Below are positions 36,201 through 48,200 of a stretch of DNA of 64,000 nt, piece after piece. Under the pieces are notes generated by a model. It had not been told where the DNA came from. It ran no database searches and saw only the letters and a program-made list of their open reading frames with translations. The position numbers and the translations under genes are program-made. The stretch is from Trileptium ribeirensis. Taxonomy: Eukaryota > Nematoda > Enoplea > Enoplida > Thoracostomopsidae. Every line of letters starts with the position of its first letter. Position 1 is the first letter of the stretch. The stretch lies in NCBI GenBank assembly GCA_030248225.1, contig JASANE010004949.1, positions 62,001 through 126,000 of the forward strand. The letters are read 5' to 3'.

Positions 36201-39200
36201 TGGGCAGGCAACTCGACAGTTAGCGAGGGAATACTGCTTTCTTCCTGTTTTACATGTAAGCAAATTAATATGATTAAAATGTTACCAAATGTGAAGCACG
36301 TACTGTCTAATGTCTACAGTAAATCAAACACTATTAGTATCGTTTTGATATATCGTGTTTCATAATTTTTTCAGACGGCACTGGAACAACTCACAGAATG
36401 GCAACACTAACCGGCTCACGTCAAGCAATCGAGTATGTCTTTACACGATTTATAATTACGCATCATAATATTTCAGATATATATTGCTGGTTTGTTTTGT
36501 TTTAATAGGTGATCAAAAACTGTCTTGCTTCGATTTTCCAGTTTAACACTTATGTATTAAACCGTGAGAATACTAAGCCCGGTGTTGGAAACGTCAAAGA
36601 TCCACTCATTTGTCTGTTTGTGGTTTGAATAAGCAGATAGATTTTTGTACTGGTACAGTTAGTCAATCATGCTATCGTTGACCTAACAAGCGTTAATTTT
36701 TGAGGTTTTCCGGATTAAATTTTGGCTTTCTGGCGTAAATTAACACGACACGGGTCCTGTTTCAGATTATATCTTTTAGTTTTTGAGTAAATAAATTTTT
36801 TCTTTCCAATGCCCCTTTCGAGCACGATTAATTTTTGACACCGCTGTCCTCGATTGTTCTCGCATATAGAACCAATACCTAATTTTTTGCTTATATTGTA
36901 CTTTTAGCAAGGCCAAAGAACTTATGAACAATATTATAAGCAAAGGTAACCCAACTCCTGTAAACACAGGGTCCATGTCTGGACCTGCCGGGATACCAGC
37001 CGGAATGGTCGGTGCAAACCAGCGCGTGGAAGAAATGCTGCTGCCAGGAATGAAAGTCGGTCTTGTTATTGGAAAAGGTGGTGAAAATTTGAAAAAGATA
37101 CAGGTTCGTCTGATGTTCCATATAGTAATTGTAGTATCAATGATAGTTGGCACGCGAATTACCATGTATTTTGACTTCCAGTTTGTTTCCGACAATATTA
37201 TTTTCTTCTTCAAAAGTGTAGAAAAGGTGGTGACCCGTAATTGGGCTTTTTCGCGCATTAAGTAGTGGTAGCGGTATAAAAACATGTCGAAAAACGTATA
37301 ATTTGCACAGAATGTTTTGAAAATACAATTCTGGGGTGGGAGTTATGAGTTACAATTTTTTCTGGGTGTAATACCGAAACCGACCCCTCAATTTTCATGT
37401 AGCAAACACTCTGTTTCTGTTTCGCAAATATAACTCATCTAACTTACTTTTAACCATGTTATTAACCTGCTTCATGTTATAAAAAAGTGGTAGCCTACGA
37501 CATGAACGTTTATCAAATGGCCCATTATAGTAGTTGTTTCTTTTTGCGTTCCATTTATAGGTTTTCTCACATTTTGTTTATTGAATTTTGCGTGTAGTGA
37601 AAAACGAACAAAGCGGCAAATTCTTACTAGCCTCATACAAGTGAAATTTAATTATGTTTTATTCAGTTTTTAGGGTGACACGCATAACTCATATTTGGCT
37701 GGGCTGATGTGAAAGCGTGGTATCTAATGTGAAAACTTGAAATTTTTGATCTGCTTAATTGGATACAAAAAATAGTGTTGTTTGTTGTATTCACCAGGGG
37801 CGTAAATCTTTCCTAAAACTTAACAATCGATCTACTCCAGAAATAACCGGTGTAAATATCTGGGTCCAATTGGGCTCATTTTGTAGAGGAAATAAGTCTC
37901 TATAAGACTAAGTATAATATGTTTTATTTTTTAAATGTGAGAATTAGACCAAAGGGTGTTTTCGTGAAACCCACATTACACTAAAACGGCAATGTGTCCA
38001 CAAACGCATGTAATTGATACAAATATTATGTCCGATTTGGGCTCATTTTGTAGGTAAAATAAGCCTCTATAAGACTAAGTATAATATGTTTTGTTTTTAT
38101 ATGTGAGAATTAGATCAAAGGGTGTTTTGTGAGACCCACATTACACTAAAACGGCAATGTGTCCACAAACGCATGTGTTTGATACAAATATCATGTCCGA
38201 TTTGGACTCATTTTGTAGACAAAATAAGCCTCTATAACACTAAGTATAATATATGTTTTGTGTTAGATCAATGGGTGTTTTGTGAGACCCACATTACACT
38301 AAAACGCCAATATGTCCACAAACGCATGTAATTGATTCAAATATCATGTCCGATTTGGGCTCATTTTGTAGACAAAATAAGCCTCTATAAGACTAAGTAT
38401 AATATATTTTGTTTTTTAAATGTGAGAATTAGATCAAAGGGCGTTTTTGTGAGACCAATATTACACTAAAACGGCAATATGTCCACAAACGCATGTAATT
38501 GATACAAATATCATGTCCGATTTGGGCTCATTTTGTAGACAAAATAAGCCTCTATAAGACTAAGTATAATATGTTTTGTTTTTTAAATGTAAGAATTAGA
38601 TCAAAGGGTGTTTTGTGAGACCCACATTACACTAAAACGGCAATGTGTCCACAAACGCATGTGTTTGATACAAATATCATGTCCGATTTGGGCTCATTTT
38701 GTAGACAAAATAAGCCTCTATAAGACTAAGTATAATATGTTTTGTTTTTTAAATGTAAGAATTAGATCAAAGGGTGTTTTTGTGAGACCCAAATTACACT
38801 AACACGGTAATAATGTCCACAAACGTATGTAATTGATAGAAATGTCATGTTCAGTTTTCTGGACACCGCTATTTTCGTAAGCAGGACACTGGTTATATGC
38901 TATGATTTTGATGATTAACCTTCCTTTATTGTATAGTGAACTAATTTCATTGCTAGGAAGAACTCGGTGTTCGAATGGTTGTAATTCAAGATTCGAACAA
39001 CGCTACTATACACGACAAACCCTTGCGTATTATTGGACCTCCAGATAAGGTTGAGGTAAACGAAAATTTTTATGGGAATACAATGTTATGTTAAGCGTAA
39101 AGCATTTAAATATTTCATATATTGTTGGTGATTGAGCGACGACGGTTAGACTAAAATTGAGGATATTGCATCATATTGTTGATACTGATGCGCAAAGTAG

Positions 39201-42200
39201 ACGACGCTTGCAGCGTGCTCTGTGCAGATTGCCGTAGGAGAAACTGATTTTGGGGACGGCGCCTGGGGCGACGGGTCATATTTTATTTTGAATAATAACA
39301 TGTATTTTGTCTGATTGCTGCCTTTCATTTCATACTATATATGCGAGATGTGCTGTTTTTTTATTGTGGAATATGTTGTAAATAAGCTGAAAACAATATA
39401 ATAGTTCCACCGCGCAACGGAAATGATTTTTGGGTTTATGCTATCTAGTTTATGTATGTTATGATTCCGATACTCTTCCAACAACCGGGAGCAGCTCTGC
39501 TTATGAGCCCTCCGGCCTTTTTAAGCCTCTGAGACTAAAGTGGTCAGACAACCACGGGTCAGGTCTGACGCCAAGTGTATGGGGTAGACTGTAACTAACG
39601 GTCAAGCCTATGACTTATAAATATCGAAGTTTTTAGCAAAAATGTGTGGAATTTAGCAAAATTTGAAAGAATGTGATGAAACAAAATTTGTCGCGGTCAA
39701 AAATGAAAATTTTAGGGGTCGTGGGGTGATTCTTAGGAGTCAGGCGAGCTCTATGAGGCATCAGCCTTCTTCCTCCATAAAGAGCCCAACAGTAGAGAAC
39801 ATCCTTGTCGGGTCACTGATGCTAGCAGAGTATATTCTGTCTTTAAAATGCCATCAATTTTGTTTGGGAGTCAGGCGAGCTCTATGAGGAATCAGCCCTC
39901 CCCCACGAAAAACACCCCAGCAGGGGAGAAAACCCTTAAAGCGGAGCCAGAGTTCTTCTCTCTTTTAAAATGCCTCAATTTTGTTTCGGAGCGGCCCTCT
40001 CTGAGGAAGCCCTCTGCCCCCATAAAGAGCCCAACAGTAGAGAACATCCTTATGGGGTCACTGATGCTAGCAGAGTATATTTTTTTAAATGCCATCAATT
40101 TTATTTCCGGGTACAAATTTTAATTTATACATCAATATGGGTTGAAGACGGTCCTGATTAGTGATGCAACGGGGCAACTTTTTCGAAAATCACTATTCAA
40201 AAATGTATTTTCAACTAACGAAAATAAACTGTTTGGTCCAACAGTGTACCAAATTTGTTGAAACATATTTTTGTAAGCAGTTTTAGCTTAAATCATGTTT
40301 AAAAAATGTTACAGGTTAAGGAATTACACAGCAAATCTGATTCCAAACTTAAGGGAAAAATTTGCGAATTTACAGTTATGGTCAGAGAAATTAATTTCAA
40401 CGATTTGGATCTGTCCGCACCTGCAAATTTTAAAGTCGGCCCGCTCCAAACCGTCCCTCGGACATCACTTTTTTAATCCGTATTAGCCGCATAAAAAACC
40501 AGTATCTGTCAAAATCTAAGGCAAAATTGAAGAGTCAACAGCGGTCGGAAAAACCTAGGGGTCATCGATGTATAAGATTAATGGCTAAAGTTAAGCGAAG
40601 TGGTGTAAGCTATATGCAGGCTGTGTCGTCCTCGATATACTGAGCCGTAGTCTATGTTAAGGCCCTTACATTAAGCATAATACTAAGCCTACAACAGTCG
40701 GGGCTCCTGCCCCCGAAACCCCCTTCGGACTAAAGAGTTCATTTTAAGCATATAACGCTACGCTCCTCAGCTTCACTTGGACCATTTTAAACCTCGGAAG
40801 ACAGAAGCCCGAACTTAAGATGTCGTGGTTAGTAATGAAGCGCCAGAAGTATTAAAAACTGAACTGGTATACATCTTCCGGGAAAGGAGCTGATGACGAA
40901 ACATTGTATCATTACTAAGCGAGCTTGTGGAAAAACCATCAAACGGATTAGATTCCAGTGGGAAAATATCTTGACTAGTGCCAAAATAGATAATTTAGTG
41001 TAAAATATACGAAGCGACAGAATGCAATATCACCCCTAGAGTATCAAGTGTTTTACTTAAATGATTTAATAAAAATTTATCTAAACAGATAACGCATTTG
41101 CTGTCATTTAGTACAGAAGTTCAAGAATTTGTACAACGTACAACGCATTACTGCATGATATGGACTGTCGGTTTTATCCCAATTTGTAGTATAAGTCTGC
41201 CGGCAGTAAACTCAGCTCTGGTTTAACTAATTTATTAAACATGTAAAATATGTAGTTAATGTAATGTTCTAATTTCAGGAACATTATAATTTAAAATTTA
41301 GATAAAACTACTAAAAATTTAAACTGTTACACTGAAAGAGACTTCGGTTCAACACAGTTATGGATCACAAATGCATTGGTACAGAGAACATAACTATGAA
41401 ATATTTTCCATGTAATTTTGATGTGTTTTGGAGTTCTAGATGCACCAATCATATGAAGTTGTCGCGGAAAAGATTTAGAGTAACCAAGCTGATTTTCCAT
41501 TCAGCTAATGCATGGGTAAACGCAGTGCTACCGTACATCCCTATTGCTTGATATGACTGCTGCTGTAATTTGACATTATAGGACTAGCTCAAAAATTATG
41601 TTCTGTGGTGTTGAATTTAGGTGAATATCAATTAGTGTTTTGTTTTCACTAAGATAATGGCTCGTGTTTTTGGAATGGATTAGGTGAAAGGCGCCGGAGC
41701 GATCGCTATTTGGCCTGCTGTGACCCCTTTTGTATAGAAACTCCGATCCAGGGATATGGAGCGACAACTAAAAACGCAGCGCTGACAGTGGATATCCGAG
41801 AATAATTACGAATTAAATATCAGTGAATATGCTGTGTTGGTGGGCAAAAACTGTTTAGAATTTAATTTTAAGCTGTTTTTGTAGCTTATAAACCCGTTTT
41901 GAATGCACTAAATTTATTCGCCTATGATTTCTAGTTGTCATCTCTGAACCACAACTGCCACTGAAGTGGTGACCTCTTTTTGAGATGTCGCACCGGAACG
42001 CTATCGATCGCTGTGGATTGAGTACTATCGACTACGTTGGTATTTCGAATTACGGTTGGGTAGACGTAGTTAATTGTTTTCAGACTGCGCGACAGAAAGT
42101 AATGGAAGTGTTATCAGCAAAAGATAAAATGGGAGCAAATCCTGCTGGCATTATGACGGATCAAAAAAGCATGGCTGAGGTAAATAAACCATGGTTATTA

Positions 42201-45200
42201 TTGTAATCTGGGCACATCAAATTGGTAATTTGGTCTAATATATCCGCCGGCTTTCTATCAAAACATTGCAATGTTTTATTCGAACTGTTTACGACGTTTA
42301 CCATGCAACATTCGAATCTATGTTTACGAGCGAGTGAATACCAAGTGGATTTAAATATTTCGAAACTAATTTTCGATTCAATTTTATTTAATCAAGCGTT
42401 TAATTTGTCACATATGTGAAGATGTGTTTACGAAAGTGAAAACGATAATATTTCTTGATGAGCATTTCAAAGATGGTTGGAAGAAGTTAATTTTATAACA
42501 CGTGGTATATATATTTATTCTAATTAAGTATAAAGTAGTTGGTATGATCATTATTAGTGTAGTAGTTTAATCAATACCTTTTCTTTTGTATGTTAACAAA
42601 AACTTTTATTATTTTACTGTGTAATGTTTGGGTTTATATTATTTTATGTGCTTGTTTTTTAAATATGCACTTGTATAGTTTACATTTTTAATACACCATA
42701 CTTGATACATTTTATCACAAAACCCGGGATTTCATACATTTTATATCGCTTCCGTTCGGCGCCGTATTGTGTGATGCTCTGTGGCTTAATCCTTTTGTCA
42801 AGTCAGGTCACGATCGTAAAAGCGATAAACGCGAACAAATCAGGATTTTCCCTTATGTGCGCGTACACGATTTGCGATACAGCAACGCGTAGGCACTGTT
42901 CGCTGTCACTATTTTGTGACTTAGTATCGCATTTCACTGACCGCTTGTAAGTGAAAACGTGAATCCCAATAGCGTTTTTTCTCGTATGCCATAATACACA
43001 AATCGACTGCGAACATTGCTGCCTGATTCGGAATGCCATTTGATGAACGCGGAGGAACGTGCGAAATAGACAAATGTGCGCGAATGCAAACGCTATCCGT
43101 ACATCACAGAGCCCATGAACGCGAAATTTTGGGCGAATCAGTTCGTGATTTTGACAAAAAGAACAACCTTGGTGTTCGCACCTAAAGTGGACTCGAGCAT
43201 AACAGCCCTGATACTAAAACAATAAGCTAAGGTTTACGCGGTTGTGTGTGGGAAGTGTTATTTTTGAACTATTATAAAGCTTATGTGTATTATTGTGTTT
43301 TCAGGTTATCGTACCACGAATCGCAGTCGGTGTAATAATTGGGAAAGGCGGCGAAATGATTCGCAAAATACAACAGGACTCAGACGCTCGTGTACAGTTT
43401 AAATTGGGCGGTATGTGTGAACATATAGTACTAATAGCTTGTTTTGTGGCCAAGGCGGTGACTTCTGAGTGTTGAATATGTAATTTAGAGAGATGTGCAC
43501 AGCTATATTGAGCATCAAATTACAAAGTGAACCATGAATTGATATATAAAATGGGACCGAAACACCTATGTAGATCGAGCGGTTGCGGAGATTTTACCAT
43601 TTTCGCTTATTTTGGGTCTCATGCACCCATTGAAAAACCATTTCTGACACAACTGTACAGTTTAAATAAAGACAATAGCAGCACACATTTACAACTAAAT
43701 AAACGATGAATTTCTGTACAAAAAGAGACCAAAGCACCTATATAGATCGAGCGGTTGAAGAGATGTTTCACTTTCGCATGTTTTAGGTCCCATAACTCAT
43801 TGAAAAAACTGTTTGACCCAGTCCTGTAGCAAAATAATGACAGTAGCAGTACACCATTTTCATATACATAGAGGATGAATTGCTCTATAAAATGAGACCA
43901 AAAATAGCTATATAGCTCGAGTGGTTATGGAGATATTACCATTTTGTATATTTTGGGTCTCGTAGGCCTATTTTAGAACCCATTTTGACCCAAAATCATA
44001 CACTCTAAATTAACCGCGTAGCTAAGAATTATAAACATTTTTATCGATGCTTATTTGCTCTGCAAAATGATATCTGGACCGGTTGTGGAGTTATATTAAG
44101 TAATGTGATTTTATGAATCCCTTTGGGACCCGACCCGATCCCGTGTGATCCGCTATTTCGAGGGAAGATGTCGGAGGCGTCACATAAAAGCATAAATAGG
44201 GTCTCAAAGGTTTCAAATAAGCTATCGCACGAATCCACCCAGCTAAAGTTGAGTTGTGCGTGTTACCCTAACAACCCAATAATTTATATATATTGTTGAA
44301 TTTTACCACTATTCTGACTAGTCAGAATTCATCGTTTCGCTCGTTTCAGTCACTCACTCAGAAATCAATAAAAAGTTTAGTAAAGAAACTGTGTTTTGTG
44401 CATATTTGAATTAGCGAGCGAGTGGAACGAGAATTTTCAATTTTGGCTCTGGAGGGGGGGTTGAGGAGGTCCTGTCTGTGTGTGTCTGTCGCACGTGGAT
44501 CTCGATAACGGTTGGGCGGATTTTGATGCAAGATAGCTCATTCGAAGTGCAATGGTTGATTTAGATGTAGCGACGGAGCCCGATTTTTGAATTTTTTTCC
44601 CGTGGGGAAAAGTTATGCTAAAGAAGTAAGCGAAAAGTCATTTTGGCCCATTTTTCGGGTGCTCCCTCCAGTTTTTGCGACGTTTCTCAATAAGTAAACG
44701 AGGTATCCGCAAACTAATAGGCCTATTCCATATAGCTTTACCAGGACTTCGCAATGATATAATACTGTGATTCTAGCAACTCGTTCTCGCTATAAAGCAC
44801 ATGACATGACAGCAGGCGATAAAAGGGTGAATTTAGGTAGTAAGCGAAAAAAGGTTGGCATTTTATGGAACCCGTTCCGCCCGCTCCTACATTCAAAAAG
44901 GTTTTATGAGTCTTGTGAACTTAATATAACTGGCCTGTCCACAGCCCTCCGAAAAGTGGGGGGGGAACTTCGGGGGGCCCCCATGTTCATTCTCGGGGGA
45001 AATTTAAAGTGGGGGGATAAATTTTGCTTAAAAATACAAAATATTTCCATATTTTCATGCATTTTTACTACTGTGAACGTACTTTAAAGCTAAAAAACAA
45101 TATTTTAGCATTATAAATAGTGGTAATTAATGTTTAAAAAACAATTTGCAAACAAAGAACATAAATTTTCAGACATTAAAAATTTTTGGAATTAGTTGAA

Positions 45201-48200
45201 CAAGGGGGGTTTCGGCCGAGTGGGGGGGACGGACATGGCGGAAAATCTCACGAACATGGGGGATTTGGAAAGGGGGGCCCACTGTGGACAGGCCAGTATA
45301 AAATTAATTAAATTCGGTGTGAGTGAGTGAAACGAGCGAAGCGAAGAATTCTTATTAGCTGGGAGTGTGAAATTTGGCAGCGTCTGTTTGTGGTTTTTTT
45401 CGTGTGACATGCATAACTCAACATCCGATAGGCAGATCATATCGTGCGATACCTCATTCGAAAGCTTGAAATCACCGTTTAGTTAGACGCAAGAACTGAT
45501 TACAACACCTTCCCCCTCAAAAGACGGTACGAAAGGGCCCAGGTAGGGTCCTACGGATCACATCAAAATACGTTATGAGTCATATCACCAGCTGCGATGT
45601 GGCCGGATTTGATTGGGCTCATTTGTTCAGAAGGTAAGCTCTATATAGCTATATACACTGCGTTGCTATTGAACTCACCTGTCGAGTATGGTAGCGTTCA
45701 GATGGGTTTTAGATGGACCCTTGGTACTCCGAAAACACCATATTGGTCATATCTCTTCAACCACTGGAGCGATTTGACTAAGATTGGGCTCATATTGTTC
45801 AGAAAGCAAAGCTCTACATAGCTATATACGATGTGTTGCTATTGGACAAAGACGGTTTATACGCGGGCCTTTGGGACCCCGAAACCACCAAATTAGATAT
45901 ATCTTCTCAACCAGTGGAGCGATTCGGTTAAGATTGGGCTCATTTTGTTCAGAGAGCAAGGCTCTATCAGATGGGTTGTAAAGCTATATATTGCTACATA
46001 TGGTGCTCTACTATTTCAGTTTTGTTTTGGGTTTTCGACTTTAATGAAATGTAAGTACTTTCTTAAGTTTTATATACACGCAGAATCCACTTTTTTGGCC
46101 ATGAGACAACTCCCTTGTATGGTGATATAGTTAGTATATTTATAAATTTAATATTAAGATATAGTTTATTAATATATTTATTAGGTATATTATGTCACTA
46201 AATTAATATTAAATTAGTATAGTTAGTTTATAAACATTATAATTACAACCCAGTATTAAAATATAGGTTATTTATGTATGTCAACAATTTCTTTTGGTTT
46301 AGGACCGCCATCAGTTTACTATAGCAGTCGTAATTTTAAATTTAATTGGATGAATTAAGCACCGATCGAAACCCCTGTGACTTAATTAAACGGTTTCCGA
46401 TTGGCCGGAAACTGCAATTAGAAATCGACATTCGAGGTTGGTTGTCCCGACTAAAATATGCGATTCAATTGAACTTCGGCAGCGTGGAGTTCGTATGATT
46501 TTACTGTCCAGCTCCGATACTTATTTTACATGACAAATCTATGCTGGATTTTTCGTGGCGCTTGCTTCGTGTGGTGTCTCGCTCGCGGACGATGATTGCA
46601 CGCGGAGTATTGGAGTTTGCATGTAAGTGAGGGTGTGGGAGTAGGAAGGCGAAGAAGTCGGAGACAACACTTTTCATGAGTAGGAAAATCCTTATCCTAG
46701 AGTCCTATTTCAATATCCGTCGCCGCTTCACTGTTTGCCGGTTCCGTCCTGTCCTCGGTTGTCTGTCCACCGTGGGACCCTGACCCTGAGTGACCTGTTT
46801 TAAATTTTCATCCTCGCCGAAGGCATTCTGACTTCCCTTTAATCACGAGTTAGGGAATAAATTAAACGCGACACTAGCGAAAATTAATTATTAATGTATT
46901 AATCCATAACCGAAGATAGAATTGATTTGCTTGGCAACAAAATTATTTAATAATCATTGGACATTCATCGTGTTTCTCTGTTAATCGATGTTGTATGTAC
47001 CGATATGTACAAAAACGGGTTTGAAATCGTCACCCCAGTCGACGACCTGCGTTCAGGCTTTACGTCGGAAAGGTTGCAAGCCTTAGCGTGGTTCGCCAAC
47101 CATTCATGTGTATGTACGACTGAATTGTGAGAGATTTCCGAAGGGTCACCGTCGTCGACGAAGTTTCAAGGGAATCATATTCCGAATTTCGTAGGACGAA
47201 AGCAATGATCTAACGTTAAACGACTAGGGATTATCGGACCCTAGTCCGGGCTACACTCACTGACTATAAATTAAAATGGAAAGTCGCACTCGATCAATTC
47301 CAACGATGTTCCTGAATGAATCCTTCAGATAAGACCCGCATAGGGAATTGCGGTATGGTCTCATTGGCCTGCGAGCGTCCCTGGGAACTCGAATGTAGTA
47401 TCACGTAAGGGTCGTGTGCGACCCGGGATCAGCACACATTCCGTGAAGCGCTCCTGCAATTTGTTAAGCTCCGTAGCTTCTTGGGACTTGCCTAGAGAAA
47501 TGAGTTTGTTAGGTCCGCCCATTAGGTTACGATAGCAGGGGTCGTACGGACACTGCGTTTGGAAGTGCGTAGTGCAGCAGCGTCACGTCAGTTATTACAA
47601 ATGTAAACGTATACGATAACGGAAATAAACAAGTGCAATCAAAATCGATCTAGAATTAGTGTAAGCACGGTTGGTCGAAATTCCTCGACATAGATGGAAA
47701 TATAACTAATTGCGCAAAAATTGAACTCGATCGAAATTTTGTGCAATCGAAATCGTTGAAAAATTTCTTGCGAATATGTTATGCTTTTTTCTAGCTGCGG
47801 CTGTATTTTAAAACCATGCTCCTGGAAAATGTTGGCACGCACATCGTAAAAATAAAGTTTACATATAAAGAACATTTCTTGTCCATCTGCTGTGCGTCAT
47901 TATATCGCAATGGCAATGGTTGTAGAAGGTAACAGCAAAATTTTAGCCAATTAGGTTTAGAGGCCTCAAAAGTGTCGTGGAGATAATGATTTCAGACAGA
48001 TGGGCGGTGTCGCATTATTATATCTTTATCGATTTAGCTGATATGCTGTCGTGGAGAAAGGAAAGTGCACAAAAAACGCAGACGGAAGAAATTGTGTAGA
48101 TCGGCGTACAGCCGAAATTGCGTCACCCGCGTACAGAAATGGTGTCCGTTCGCGTCCACACGAAATTGCGTTCGTGCGCATGCGGACTAAATTGCGGTCG

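Larger units (their letters stand above)
31022..36374 (+). other. FUBP intron (5.4 kb)
   Basis: The intron contains a stray LIR-2 arm (33830-34200), a MITE-1 copy (35575-35959) directly abutting a MITE-2 copy (35961-36139), and short low-complexity stretches. No exon is needed, because the flanking exons join in phase. Open frames at 31477-31976 and 32472-33226 have no family resemblance. Confidence 0.75.

Noticed and set aside
38122..38802. Two frames encoding nearly identical MFCETHITLKRQ peptides
   Set aside because: They are the 166-bp tandem array, with no coding context.
37845..38870. CRISPR-like regular spacing
   Set aside because: Whole units of 166 bp are repeated without unique spacers. 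This is an ordinary tandem array in an animal intron.
39663..40123. Overlapping frames encoding similar peptides (SSMRxQPS...SPTVENIL)
   Set aside because: They are the 131-bp tandem repeat read in shifting frames.
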